Shown here: positions 43,162 to 52,669 of the stretch, piece after piece
How positions within the stretch are numbered: the stretch's first letter is position 1
Layout: the number at the start of each line of letters is the position of its first letter
Assembly: GCA_947498985.1 (NCBI GenBank)
Contig: CANMMF010000004.1
Span: 372,001 to 436,000, forward strand
Origin: an uncultured Paracoccaceae bacterium
GTDB taxonomy: Bacteria; Pseudomonadota; Alphaproteobacteria; Rhodobacterales; Rhodobacteraceae
Direction of reading: 5' to 3'
DNA: 64,000 bases
Position numbers and translations under genes: made by a program
The notes under the pieces: generated by a model
Database searches by the model: none
The model's input: only the letters and a program-made list of their open reading frames with translations
What the model was told of the DNA's origin: nothing

Positions 43162-43940
43162 TGTCGGCGGGGCCTGTCATGGCGGGGTATGCGCAGCGGC
43201 TGGTGGCGCGCGCGCTTGGCGCGGTGGCGCAGCCCGGCGCGCTGCCGCTCCTGCGCCCGCCTTATGTGCCGCGGTTCGCGCCGGAGCCTGCGACCCTGTC
43301 GCCCGCCGCCGCGCCGGACCACCCCGAAGCGCCGCATGTTCCGGCAGGCCCGCAAGCGGGCCCTGCCCCGGATCTCGTGGCAAACCCCCGACACCCGGAC
43401 CCGGTCCACGCGGACATGGCCGCAACTCCCGATCCGTCACCTGACCGCAGTGCCACGCCCGCAACGCCCCCAGCTGCCGATCCCGCTCACCCTTCGCCGG
43501 AGCCCGCTGCCGATCCGCGCCCGGAACACCCGCATGCGCCCCAACACGCGGCCCGCTCCGCCGAGCTGCCCCATCCGGACACCCGCGCCCCGGATGCGCG
43601 CCCGCATCCATCCCCGCCGCCGGAGCCCGCGCCGCAAACCGCGACCGCGCCAGAGCCGCCCCCAACCCCGGCGCCGCCCGATCCCGCCGCCCCGCAAGAG
43701 GCCATCGCCGTCACGGCCCCACCCGCCCTGCGCATGGATCCGGCGCAGCCGAACACGCCTCAGGCCGTCACCGACCCCGCCCCTCCGCCGGACGCGCCCG
43801 CCGCGCCAAAGATCTCCATCGGGCAGATCGACGTCATCTTTGAGAGCACACCGCCCACGCCGCCCCGCGCCCGGCCCGCACCGGAGCGCACCCGCGGCTT
43901 TGCCGCTTATGACGCGGCCCGGCTGGGCCGGCGGCGCTAG
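43161..43940 (+). CDS. proline-rich injection-system protein of unknown function
   Basis: 259 residues, about one third Pro and one third Ala. Low-complexity segments fill residues 40-220. The N-terminal 30 residues (MAGYAQRLVARALGAVAQPG) and a short block near the C-terminus (KISIGQIDVIFES, then RTRGFAAYDAARLGRRR) look ordered and may be the functional parts. It may be an assembly or linker protein. Its ATG overlaps the preceding stop (TGATG); an ATG at 43179 is an alternative. Confidence 0.7.
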   Translation: MSAGPVMAGYAQRLVARALGAVAQPGALPLLRPPYVPRFAPEPATLSPAAAPDHPEAPHVPAGPQAGPAPDLVANPRHPDPVHADMAATPDPSPDRSATPATPPAADPAHPSPEPAADPRPEHPHAPQHAARSAELPHPDTRAPDARPHPSPPPEPAPQTATAPEPPPTPAPPDPAAPQEAIAVTAPPALRMDPAQPNTPQAVTDPAPPPDAPAAPKISIGQIDVIFESTPPTPPRARPAPERTRGFAAYDAARLGRRR

Positions 43941-43949
43941 GGGTGCCGC

Positions 43950-45278
43950 ATGACCGATTTCCGCGCCATTGCCGATGTCAGCCGCAGCCTGATGCGCCTG
44001 CTGCAGGACCGCATGCTGACCGGTGCCGCGGTCACCATCGCGCCGCCGGACCAGACGGTTGACGGGTTCGATGGCGCCAGGGTGAACCTCTACCCGCTGC
44101 AGGTGATCGAGAATGCGGGGCTCAAGAACGACGACGGCGCGCGCGCGGGATCGCCCGGCAGCCCGGGCCGCCCGCCGCTCTGGCTCAATATCCGCTACAT
44201 GCTGACCAGCCATGGCGGCAGCGAGAACCAGGCCAATTCCGATCTCAACGCGCAGGAAATCCTCGGCGACGCCATGCAGGTGCTGCACGAATACGGCAAT
44301 GTGATGCGCGAGACGCGGGCGATCTCCATCGCGCCGCCCGAGGACGAAGAGCCGATCCTTGTTGCCGCGCTGCGCAACGAGGTCGAGCGCATCAAGCTGG
44401 TGCTGCACCCTGCCACGCTGGAGGATGTGACAAAGGTCTGGTCGGCGCTCTCGGAACGCAACCTGCGCCGCTCGGTCTTTTACGAGGTCACCGTGGTGCG
44501 GATCGACCGCCGCGAAACCGCGCCGCAACCGCGCCCGGTCGAGGAACGGCGGGTCTTTGCGTCGCTGGCGCGGCGGCCTTCCGTCCTGCGCGTCTTCGTG
44601 ACCCCGCCGCCGGGCCTGCCGGAGACCGAGATCCGCGCCCGGATCGGCGACGAAATCACCATCGTGACGGAGAACGCCAATGCCGACCGGCTCTATGTGC
44701 GTTTCGGCGATCTGCCCCTGATGCGGGTGCCCTTGCCGGTGGCCGGACGGCTGCGCGTGCCGGTGCCGGACGATCTGCTCGACATCGATTTCGATCCGCT
44801 GACGCAGGACATCATCCCGCCCGACGCGCTTCTGCAGCCCGGCGGGCTGGAAATCCGGCTGGTGGCCGAACATGACACCGAAGGTGTGGCCGGTGCGCTG
44901 GGCCCCGGGCAACGGATCGAGGAGCCGCGCCGCTTTGCCTCCAACACCGGGATCGTGCAGATCGTGCCGCAGATCACCGGTGTCGTGCCCGCCGCGGGCG
45001 ATGCGGCCACCGTGCTGCGCGTGACCGGCACGCGGCTCTGGCACCCGGCGGCCGCCGAGGCGCTGGTGGCCATCGGCGATGCTGCGGTGCGCATCCGCGC
45101 GCCCGACCCCGCCGATCCCAGCCAGACCTGGGCCGCGCCCACTGCCACCGCCGTGGAGGTGCCCGTGGCCGAAGCCGGTCTGCCGGTCCAGGCCCCCGCC
45201 GATCCGCCCTACCCGGTGGCGGTGATCGTCGACGGAGCGCGAAGCCGCGACAGCGCGGCTTTCCACCTGGACCCATGA
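43950..45278 (+). CDS. DUF4255 (Pvc16/Afp16 N-like) tail terminator with IPT/TIG-like C-terminus
   Basis: 442 residues. DUF4255 spans about 1-185: FRAIADVSRSLMRLLQDRML, LWLNIRYMLTSHGGSENQAN, and RNLRRSVFYEVTVVRIDRRE, as in Afp16/Pvc16, the cap that ends tube and sheath growth. A region rich in beta strands follows, and residues about 335-440 form an IPT/TIG-like domain (PQITGVVPAAGDAATVLRVT). The usual Afp16-type protein is about 290 residues, so the C-terminal extension is notable and could bind the cell envelope or another particle component. Confidence 0.88.
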   Translation: MTDFRAIADVSRSLMRLLQDRMLTGAAVTIAPPDQTVDGFDGARVNLYPLQVIENAGLKNDDGARAGSPGSPGRPPLWLNIRYMLTSHGGSENQANSDLNAQEILGDAMQVLHEYGNVMRETRAISIAPPEDEEPILVAALRNEVERIKLVLHPATLEDVTKVWSALSERNLRRSVFYEVTVVRIDRRETAPQPRPVEERRVFASLARRPSVLRVFVTPPPGLPETEIRARIGDEITIVTENANADRLYVRFGDLPLMRVPLPVAGRLRVPVPDDLLDIDFDPLTQDIIPPDALLQPGGLEIRLVAEHDTEGVAGALGPGQRIEEPRRFASNTGIVQIVPQITGVVPAAGDAATVLRVTGTRLWHPAAAEALVAIGDAAVRIRAPDPADPSQTWAAPTATAVEVPVAEAGLPVQAPADPPYPVAVIVDGARSRDSAAFHLDP

Positions 45279-45297
45279 GCGGCAGGGGGCGATCCGC

Positions 45298-47211
45298 ATG
45301 AACGAGACCCAGCGTATCGACGCGTTCGAGGCCACGCAGGCGGAGTTTGTGCTGGCCTGCATCGACTGGGCCCGTGCCGTGCTGACCGGGGCGGACGCGT
45401 CCGAGGCCCGCAAACGCCGCGACGGGTTGCGCGCGGGCGGTGTGCTGGCACGGCTCGGCGCGGCCTTTGCCCTGTCGCCCGCCGAAGAGGACGTGCTTTG
45501 CCTCACGCTTGCGCACCGCGTCGACGGCACGATCAGCACGCTGGCCGCCGAGGCGATGGGCGATCCGCGCCACGGCTATATCTCGGCGCATCTGATCACC
45601 CGCTGTCTCGCCGGGGACAATCCCGGCTTCGCCACTGCGCTGATGCAGCACCTGCACCCCGACGCGCCGCTGCGCCACTGGGCGCTGGTCACGCTGCGCG
45701 ACACACATGCGCTGGCCGCCATCGAGCTGACCGAAGGCGCGGCGCTGCGGCTGATGGGGGTGCCGATCCCCTGGCCGTCCTTCTGCTCGGTCATCGATGC
45801 GTCGGTGACGCTGCCCCGCTTTGCCGAGCTTGCCGCGCAGGCAGACCCCTATCTGCCCGGTGGCATCGCGCTGATCGGTCCGGCGCGCAGCGGGCGGCGG
45901 CTTGTGGCGGCAGAGATCGCGCGCGCCCGGCAGGGCTACGCGCTGGCCATCGATCCGCTGCAGGCCGCCGAGGACGGCGATCTGCGCGCGCGCTTTCGCG
46001 GGCTGGCGCGGGATCTGCGGCTCGACGGGACGGTGGTTGTGCTCGACACCGCCCCCGACGCCGATATGCCGCACCCGGAGGATCCCTCCGAGCCCCGGCC
46101 CTCGCGCAGGACGCCGCCGCAACTCGCCCGTCTCGCAGCGGAGGTCCTCGGCGACGCCTTCATCGCGCTGGCCCGGGAGCCCGGCACGTTGCCGCCGGGT
46201 CTGCAAAGGCTGCGCGTGGTCCCGCCCAGCCAGGCAGAGCGCGCCGCCCTCTGGGCCATGGCGCTGCCCCCGGATCACCCCCGGGCCAGGTTGCGCGCGG
46301 TGGCCGCGCAGTTCCCGCTCGGCCCTTCGGAGATCGCAGAGATTGCCCGCGCGCTGCCCGTTGACGCCCCGCCCGACGCGCTCTGGCAGCAGTGCCGCGA
46401 CCGCGGCGGGCGCGGAATCGACGCGCTGGCGGACCGGATCGTGCCGCGCCAGGGCTGGGACGATCTTGTGTTGCCGCCGCATGTGCTGGCGGATCTGCGC
46501 GCGCTTGCCGATCAGGTGCGCCACCGGGTCAGGGTTCTGGAAGACTGGGGCTTTGCCGACCGCCTGCCCTCCGGACAGGGTGTCACCGCGCTGCTGGCGG
46601 GCCCCTCGGGCGTCGGCAAGACCATGGCCGCCGAGGTCATCGCCGGCGATCTCGGGCTCGATCTCTACAAGGTCGACCTGTCGCGGCTGATCTCGAAATA
46701 TATCGGCGAGACCGAAAAGAACCTGCGCCGGGTCTTCGATGCCGCCGAGCAGACCGGCGCCTGCCTCTTTCTGGACGAGGCCGATGCCTGTCTCGGCAAG
46801 CGCAGCGAGGTCAAGGACAGCCACGACCGCCACGCCAATATCGAGGTGAGCTACCTGCTGCAGCGGATGGAAAGCTACAGCGGGCTCTGCGTGATGGCGA
46901 CCAACCTCAAGAACAATCTCGACGGCGCGTTCCTGCGGCGGCTGCGCTTTGTCATCGACCTGCCGTTTCCCGATCAGGGCATGCGGCGGCGGATCTGGCA
47001 AGGCGCGTTCCCGCCGGGCACGCCGACCGAGGCGCTGGACTGGCGGGCGCTGTCACGGCTCGATGTCTCGGGCGGGTCGATCATGGTGATCGCGGTCAAT
47101 GCGGCCTTTCTGGCCGCCGCCGAAGACGGACCGGTCACGATGGCGCGGATCGCCCGCGCGGCGCAGGGCGAATACCGCAAACATGACCGTAGTTTCAGGC
47201 CGGAGTGGTAG
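45298..47211 (+). CDS. AAA+ ATPase of the injection system (Afp15/Pvc15-like)
   Basis: 637 residues. The C-terminal AAA module holds Walker A (AGPSGVGKT at about residue 435), Walker B ([12 protein letters not shown] at about 490), and an Arg-finger region ([18 protein letters not shown]). The N-terminal 400 residues include a degenerate second ATPase-like domain ([20 protein letters not shown]) and a SLP/IEI region. In Afp/PVC clusters this protein is needed for assembly or effector loading. It is not a ClpV, which rules out a classic T6SS. Confidence 0.9.
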   Translation: MNETQRIDAFEATQAEFVLACIDWARAVLTGADASEARKRRDGLRAGGVLARLGAAFALSPAEEDVLCLTLAHRVDGTISTLAAEAMGDPRHGYISAHLITRCLAGDNPGFATALMQHLHPDAPLRHWALVTLRDTHALAAIELTEGAALRLMGVPIPWPSFCSVIDASVTLPRFAELAAQADPYLPGGIALIGPARSGRRLVAAEIARARQGYALAIDPLQAAEDGDLRARFRGLARDLRLDGTVVVLDTAPDADMPHPEDPSEPRPSRRTPPQLARLAAEVLGDAFIALAREPGTLPPGLQRLRVVPPSQAERAALWAMALPPDHPRARLRAVAAQFPLGPSEIAEIARALPVDAPPDALWQQCRDRGGRGIDALADRIVPRQGWDDLVLPPHVLADLRALADQVRHRVRVLEDWGFADRLPSGQGVTALLAGPSGVGKTMAAEVIAGDLGLDLYKVDLSRLISKYIGETEKNLRRVFDAAEQTGACLFLDEADACLGKRSEVKDSHDRHANIEVSYLLQRMESYSGLCVMATNLKNNLDGAFLRRLRFVIDLPFPDQGMRRRIWQGAFPPGTPTEALDWRALSRLDVSGGSIMVIAVNAAFLAAAEDGPVTMARIARAAQGEYRKHDRSFRPEW

Positions 47212-47213
47212 CG

Positions 47214-47426
47214 ATGCGCGATCCCGGACCCAAAGGACCGCAGGCCCGCCAGCAAGTGGCCCGGCAGGTGCGCGCCGGTGTCACGGCCGCCGCCCCCGCG
47301 CTGGCCGATCTTGGCCCCGCGCAGATCCCGCGGCTGCAGGTGCGGCTGCCGCAGGGCGCCGGGCAGGCCGAGATTGCCCGCGCCGTGGCCGAAGCCGTGC
47401 GGCGCCGCGAAAGGGGGCGGCAATGA
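47214..47426 (+). CDS. small Arg/Ala-rich protein of the injection-system cluster
   Basis: 70 residues: MRDPGPKGPQARQQVARQVR, then RLQVRLPQGAGQAEIARAVA. It starts 2 bp after the ATPase stop and overlaps the first effector gene by 4 bp (ATGA). No domain is recognised. The tight spacing on both sides and operon codon use argue that it is real. It may be an adaptor for effector loading. Confidence 0.6.
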   Translation: MRDPGPKGPQARQQVARQVRAGVTAAAPALADLGPAQIPRLQVRLPQGAGQAEIARAVAEAVRRRERGRQ

Positions 47427-49288
47427 CCCGCTGTGCCGCCGCCGCTTGCCAGGCGCCGGGCCGCGGTCCGCGCGTGGCCGCCCGCGACAGCCGGTCCGAA
47501 CGCGAGGCCGACAGGATGGCGGATCAGGTGCTTGCCGGCGGGCCGGTCGCGATGGCCCGGGCCCGTGGCGCGCCCGAGGCGCTTTACCGCAAATGTGCCG
47601 ATTGCGCGCAGGACGACCCCGACATGCTGCACCGCGCAGCGGAGGGGGCGGGCGCGGGCTCTGCCGCGCAGACCGCGCAGGCCAGCGAGGCCGTGGCCTC
47701 GGGCGGCGCGCCCCTGCCCGCGGATCTCAGGCAGTATTTCGAGCCGCGCTTCGGCGCGCGTCTCGACGACGTGCGCCTGCATACCGGCTCCGCCGAGGGG
47801 CGTGCGGCGCAAGGCATCAACGCCCGGGCCTACACGCGCGGGCGCCACATCGCCTTTGCGCCCGGCGCCTTTCACCCCGAGACCGATGCCGGGCTGCGGC
47901 TGATCGCCCATGAGCTGGCCCACACCCGGCAGAACACCCCCGACACGCTGTCCCGGCAGGTCGATGAGGATGAGAGCGACGAGAGCGAAGAGGCCGGGGT
48001 GACCCCCGCCCCCATCGAGGAGATCGACCCCGACACCACCCATGGCGGCGGCACGGAGCTGCGCGACGAGATGCACGGGCCGCTCACCCGCGCGGATGGC
48101 CGGGTGCGCGGTCAGGTGCGCCGCCGCGAACTGGCTCCGGGACCGGGGCCGCAGGTGGTCAGCGACGAACTGGCCTCGCTGGAATTCGACCCGGATGCCT
48201 GCGAGATCGTGATCCCCGTCACCTACGGGTTTCGCCTCGTCGAAAGCCATTCCCAATTTTGCCAGGGCGACCGGGTCGACGGCACGCCCGATATCGAGGC
48301 CATCGCGGCCGAGTATATCCGCATCGTCAACTCCGAGCTGTCCAACCAGTTCAAGGTCCGGCTGTCGGGCTGCGAGGATGATTGCGCAGGGCAGGATATC
48401 GCGATCCGCGTCGAGGCGAGCCGCGACCAGAGCAATCCCGATCACATGATGAATATCGTGCCGCGCGAAGGCCGCGGTGCCGCGAGCACGATCTGCATGG
48501 GCAACGCGAATTTCCGGTCCTTCGTGATGCACGAAGCCGGTCACCAGGTGCTGGAACGCGGCGAGGAATACCCGCCCGTGGCCAGCGATATCGCCGAAGA
48601 CGGGACCACCGAGACCCATGACCGCAACCGCCCCGAGCGGACGCGCGGCGGCTATAACGCGATGGGCCGCCAGCGGTATTACGGCCGCTTCACGGTGTTC
48701 CACGCGCGCGATTTCCAGCACGTTCTGCCATTCATGCGCGCGGTGCTGCCCGGCTGCACGCCGGAGCTTGTGGGCATTCCGCAGCTGACGCTGGAATTTC
48801 GCGTGCAGGGCCATGCGGGGCTCGGACGTGTCGGGGGCGAGACGGCGGTGCGCACCGGGCTCACGCTGGGCGCCGGGATGCCGCTCACGCGCGACCGCGC
48901 CTATCTGCTGCTGCTGGAGCTGCACGCGGATTATCTCGAAACGCTCGCTTTTGACGAACGGCGCTTTGTGCTGGCGGGCGCGTGGCTCGGGGTCGAGCGG
49001 CAGTTCGGCTCTCCCACATTCGGCGGTCGGGTCTTTGGCGGGCTGGGTGGCGGGGTCAGCCATGAATTTTCCGGCGATGAGCGCGCGGATTTCGGGCCGC
49101 GCGTGCCCTACGATGCCCGCACCAGCGGGTTTGGCGAATTGAACGCCGGGTTCGGGCTTTACCAGAATTTCGACGGCGGGCGGTCCTTCCTGCTCGATCT
49201 GCAGGGCAGTCTCGGCACGGAATTCGGCAGCGACGAGAGGGCCGTCGGCTGGTTCAATGTCGGACTGGCGCTGGGGGCGCGCTTCTGA
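47423..49288 (+). CDS. DUF4157 candidate effector with a second HExxH zinc-protease site
   Basis: 621 residues. An N-terminal SEREADRMADQVLAGG leader and a Cys pair (KCADC) precede DUF4157 at about 90-170, with its HELAH motif at 163-167. A second, classical HEAGH stands at 370-374 in SFVMHEAGHQVLERGEEYPP, with the acidic GEEY pattern where related metallopeptidases have GDEY, and a GYNAMGRQRYYG segment resembling a Met-turn. The C-terminal 120 residues are rich in Gly and aromatic strands and end in a Phe (GLALGARF), like an outer-membrane barrel. DUF4157 is a hallmark of CIS cargo. The role as a toxin is inferred. Confidence 0.8.
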   Translation: MTRCAAAACQAPGRGPRVAARDSRSEREADRMADQVLAGGPVAMARARGAPEALYRKCADCAQDDPDMLHRAAEGAGAGSAAQTAQASEAVASGGAPLPADLRQYFEPRFGARLDDVRLHTGSAEGRAAQGINARAYTRGRHIAFAPGAFHPETDAGLRLIAHELAHTRQNTPDTLSRQVDEDESDESEEAGVTPAPIEEIDPDTTHGGGTELRDEMHGPLTRADGRVRGQVRRRELAPGPGPQVVSDELASLEFDPDACEIVIPVTYGFRLVESHSQFCQGDRVDGTPDIEAIAAEYIRIVNSELSNQFKVRLSGCEDDCAGQDIAIRVEASRDQSNPDHMMNIVPREGRGAASTICMGNANFRSFVMHEAGHQVLERGEEYPPVASDIAEDGTTETHDRNRPERTRGGYNAMGRQRYYGRFTVFHARDFQHVLPFMRAVLPGCTPELVGIPQLTLEFRVQGHAGLGRVGGETAVRTGLTLGAGMPLTRDRAYLLLLELHADYLETLAFDERRFVLAGAWLGVERQFGSPTFGGRVFGGLGGGVSHEFSGDERADFGPRVPYDARTSGFGELNAGFGLYQNFDGGRSFLLDLQGSLGTEFGSDERAVGWFNVGLALGARF

Positions 49289-51891
49289 TGGCCGAGGCCG
49301 CCGCCACCGAAGCCGCCCCGGCGGTGCGCATCGCGCCCCCCGAAAGCCGCGAGGAACACGAAGCCGACCGGCTCGCCGACCGCGTGCTGTCTGGGGATCT
49401 GGCGCAGCCGCCGGACCTGCCTCATCACGCGCCCGGCACGATCTATCGCCAATGCGCCAGTTGCAGCGGTGGCGGCAAACCTTGCGCCGCGTGCGCGCAG
49501 GAGGAGGACGCAGCCCTGCTGTTTCGCAAGGAGGCCCCGGGCGGGCAAGGCGCGACAAGCTCTGCCGCCAGCACCGCCGCGAAGGCCGTCCAGACCGGCG
49601 GGATGCCGCTGTCGCCGGACACGCGGGCCTATTTCGAGCCGCGGTTCGGTGCCGATCTGGGACATGTGCGCCTGCATGCCGACCGCCGCTCCGGCGAGGC
49701 GGCGCGCGCGATCAACGCGCAGGCCTATGCGTTGGGCAACCACATCGCCTTTGCGCCGGGCGCCTACCAGCCGGAGAGCGATGCGGGGCGGCGCTTGATC
49801 GGGCACGAACTGGCGCATGTGGTCGGCGGCTCCGCCACGGGCGATCCGGGTGCAATCCATCGTCAGCTCCTGCCGGGCGGAATCGCGGATAGCGGTCTGC
49901 CCGCAGGCGTGCCGACCGCTGAGACCGCGCCGGAAAGCGGCGGCGCCGGGGACGCGCAGACAGACGAGGCCGACGGCACCGACGATCGCGATGTGACCAT
50001 GGTGCATGACCGGGTCGACCGGATCATCGTCTCTTGCGAGCAGCGGCGCATCGCCTTTGTGACCGCGGGCGCGACCTATCTCTATCATCTCACCCATTGC
50101 AACCGGAACCTGCCGGCGATGACCTATATCGCTACGGTCAGCCGGGACCGGGCCCGCAACCGGATCTTCTTTTCGCTGCGCCCGCAGGACGAGGCCGGGG
50201 CGACCGCCGCCCCCGAAGAAGCGCCCTCCGCCGAAACCGGAGGCGCCGCCCCGGCGGCGGCCGAAGATGCGCGCCCCAACGCCCACGGCGAGGATGCAAG
50301 CTTTGGCTGGCGGGTGCGGCGCGGCCAGATCGATCCGGTCGATCTGTTCCACGAACAGGACAGCGTGCTGGTCGATTACGGCGGCACGGCGCCGGTGCCC
50401 TCGACCGAACGGCGGCGGCGCGAATGCCTGATGACCATGAACCCGCGCCGCGTCTTTGCAGGGCGCAGCGAAACCCAGCGGCTGATCGACCGCGAGTTTT
50501 CGGTGGAGTGGGATCTTGTGGAATTCGGGCTGGGCGATCTCGATGTGACCGTGACGGCAGGTGTGCAGGCCGACGTGCAGTTTGGCCACGGCGACGGCAT
50601 GCTGCGCGACATCTGCCTGTCGAGCGGCGAAGGCGACGGGCAATACGAGGGTCGCGCGCGCTTTGAGACCCGCGCCAACGCGTCGCTTGCCCTGAACGTC
50701 TTCGGCGCGGTCGATTTCGGCCTCGAGGCGCTGGGGCTTTTCCATGTGCTCACCGCCGGTGGCGAGCTCGATATCGACGCGGGCGCGGATCTTGCCGGGC
50801 AGATCAGCACGCCGGTCGAGATCAGCTACGACCGCAATGCCAGCGACTCGCCGTTCGGGCTGATCACCGATATGGAATTGGCCGGGCTGGTGCGGCTGGG
50901 CATGAACCTCTCGGCCACCGCCGGGATCAACGTGATGGGCATCGACATCTTCCGCACGGACTGGCCCGAGATCTACAGCGCGCAGCGCGACTGGGGCTGG
51001 ACCGGCGGGCTGCGCTTTGACAACTCCTTCATCCCCGAGCCGCATATCGGCAGCCTCAACCAGGTGACCGCCGCACAGCTGAACGTCGCGCCGCTGAGCG
51101 GACCGGGCGGCAGACGGCGGCGGAGGGCGCGCGGGGCCCGGTCGGGTCTGCCCATCGGCGATCTGATCCGCGCGGCCCTGGGCATCGGCGAGGGGGAGAT
51201 GCGCTATGACGGCAGCTCCTGCGACAAGGCGCTGCCGCTCACCTGGATCAAGCCCACAAACCTTTACCCCGAGCGTCTGAACTTCGATCCGGCGGTCAAT
51301 CCGGGTGTGTCCCCCGAAAGCGTGGGCCGCGAGGACCGGCCGACGCTGGTCAGCCACGATCCGGTCACGCCGAGATGGCCGCCCAATGCCGATCCGATCA
51401 CCGGCCCGACCCCGATCGGCGTCGATCCGGAAAACTGGGTCGAGACCGGCTCCTGGGCGCGCTGTTTCGAATACGATTCAACCGCCGTCGCCCGGCGTCG
51501 GGAATCGGGGATCTTCCGGCGCCTGATGCGCGGTCTGGGCTACAATCTGGGCGGCTTGCAGATCGACCATGTCCGCGAGCTGCAATTCGGCGGCGAAGAC
51601 GAGTTTCACAACCTCTGGCCCTATGACAGCCGGGCCAACCAGAGCGGCGGCACGCTGAACCAGTCGCAGCTGAACGCCTATCGCGGGATCTTCGGGCTGC
51701 TGCATGGCAAGTATTTCCGCATCACCAGCGTCGGGCTCGATCCGGATTTCGAGCGCCCGCCTCTGCCCGCGCCGGGTGACGACACCGCGCTGCCGCCCGC
51801 GAGCACCGAGCCCGGTCAGCTGGAGCCGTCGGGCGGCGGCGATCTGCCCGCCCTGCCCGATGCCACCGACGCGCCGGATCCCGCCGAGTGA
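49288..51891 (+). CDS. DUF4157 candidate effector with an HNH-like nuclease motif
   Basis: 867 residues. The leader REEHEADRLADRVLSGD and cysteine pairs (QCASC, CAAC) precede DUF4157 at about 100-180 with HELAH at 173-177. A middle part (about 260-640) has beta-rich repeats and low-complexity linkers. Near the C-terminus DHVRELQFGGEDEFHNLW (D760, H761, H774, N775) is the beta-beta-alpha metal pattern of HNH/endonuclease VII-type nucleases. No immunity gene is evident; CIS effectors often act on eukaryotic or unrelated cells and need none. The ATG overlaps the previous stop (TGATG). Confidence 0.78.
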   Translation: MAEAAATEAAPAVRIAPPESREEHEADRLADRVLSGDLAQPPDLPHHAPGTIYRQCASCSGGGKPCAACAQEEDAALLFRKEAPGGQGATSSAASTAAKAVQTGGMPLSPDTRAYFEPRFGADLGHVRLHADRRSGEAARAINAQAYALGNHIAFAPGAYQPESDAGRRLIGHELAHVVGGSATGDPGAIHRQLLPGGIADSGLPAGVPTAETAPESGGAGDAQTDEADGTDDRDVTMVHDRVDRIIVSCEQRRIAFVTAGATYLYHLTHCNRNLPAMTYIATVSRDRARNRIFFSLRPQDEAGATAAPEEAPSAETGGAAPAAAEDARPNAHGEDASFGWRVRRGQIDPVDLFHEQDSVLVDYGGTAPVPSTERRRRECLMTMNPRRVFAGRSETQRLIDREFSVEWDLVEFGLGDLDVTVTAGVQADVQFGHGDGMLRDICLSSGEGDGQYEGRARFETRANASLALNVFGAVDFGLEALGLFHVLTAGGELDIDAGADLAGQISTPVEISYDRNASDSPFGLITDMELAGLVRLGMNLSATAGINVMGIDIFRTDWPEIYSAQRDWGWTGGLRFDNSFIPEPHIGSLNQVTAAQLNVAPLSGPGGRRRRRARGARSGLPIGDLIRAALGIGEGEMRYDGSSCDKALPLTWIKPTNLYPERLNFDPAVNPGVSPESVGREDRPTLVSHDPVTPRWPPNADPITGPTPIGVDPENWVETGSWARCFEYDSTAVARRRESGIFRRLMRGLGYNLGGLQIDHVRELQFGGEDEFHNLWPYDSRANQSGGTLNQSQLNAYRGIFGLLHGKYFRITSVGLDPDFERPPLPAPGDDTALPPASTEPGQLEPSGGGDLPALPDATDAPDPAE

Positions 51892-51941
51892 CAGGCCGTT
51901 TCCGCGCGCAAGCTTGGCAACCAGGGCGGTCACTGGTACTC

Positions 51942-52003
51942 TTTACACTCAACAAATAATAGAATCGATTAAAGCTATTGAGGCTTTGGCGGTGTCAGGA
52001 GGA
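51942..52003 (+). promoter_or_regulatory. AT-rich regulatory island and strong RBS inside the cluster
   Basis: Within a 115-bp gap in an otherwise packed operon lies TTTACACTCAACAAATAATA, much more AT-rich than its surroundings, followed by the 8-bp palindrome AATCGATT (51963-51970) nested in the arms AATAG/CTATT (51958-51979). An AGGAGG at 51998-52003 serves the next gene. It is a possible internal promoter, so the baseplate genes could be expressed apart from the effectors. Confidence 0.4.
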
Positions 52004-52006
52004 CAC

Positions 52007-52660
52007 ATGCCTTCCGCATTTCCGGGAGCGCCCAAGATATTGAAAGGCGGGCTTGTCGCGTTCCAGCTTCCCGAGCTCGACCCGACCTATATCGTCTTCC
52101 AGTACAATCCCGACGAGGTGCAGCGCGAGCTCGACATGCGCGGCACGTCCGGCGGCGGGCGCGGCGATGCGCAGCGCGTCAATGGCGTGCCGGACGAAAC
52201 GCTGTCCTTCACGGTGGAGATCGACGCCGCAGACCAGCTCGAAAAGCCCGACGAGAACGGCGTGATCGTGCAGCAGGGGCTGCACCCGGTGGCCGCGGCG
52301 CTCGAAGGGTTGCTGTATCCCGGCTATGCTGCGGTGGTGGCCAATCAGGAACTGGCGCGCGAAGGCGCGGCCTTCATCCTTGGCGAACAGGCGCCGATGG
52401 TGCTGCTGGTCTGGGGCCGCAGGCGGGTGCTGCCGGTGATGATCGAACGGATGTCGATCCGCGAACAGGCCTTCGACAGCGCGCTGAACCCGATCCGGAT
52501 GGAGGTCGACTTCTCGGTCAAGGTGCAGACCTACCGCGACCTCGATCCGTCCAATCCCGGCTATTGGGTCTACATGTCGGCATTCATCCAGAAGGAGACG
52601 ATGGCCCAGCAGAACATCTTCAGCCAGAGCGCGGGCCTGTCGCGCTTTGTCCCGATCTGA
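52007..52660 (+). CDS. CIS tube-initiator / LysM-associated protein (Afp7/Pvc7-like)
   Basis: 217 residues. MPSAFPGAPKILKGGLVAFQ, then PTYIVFQYNPDEVQRELDMR, is the signature start of CIS tube proteins of the Afp7 kind (CIS_tube). ALEGLLYPGYAAVVANQELA and RVLPVMIERMSIREQAFDSA are the conserved core. It connects the spike hub to the inner tube. AGGAGG gives a strong ribosome-binding site and decides the start. The gene begins the baseplate block. Confidence 0.9.
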   Translation: MPSAFPGAPKILKGGLVAFQLPELDPTYIVFQYNPDEVQRELDMRGTSGGGRGDAQRVNGVPDETLSFTVEIDAADQLEKPDENGVIVQQGLHPVAAALEGLLYPGYAAVVANQELAREGAAFILGEQAPMVLLVWGRRRVLPVMIERMSIREQAFDSALNPIRMEVDFSVKVQTYRDLDPSNPGYWVYMSAFIQKETMAQQNIFSQSAGLSRFVPI

Positions 52661-52669
52661 GGCGCGCGC

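Noticed and set aside
43437-47001. Long minus-strand frames opposite the cap and ATPase genes
   Set aside because: Same high-GC antisense effect; the + strand frames carry recognisable DUF4255 and AAA motifs.
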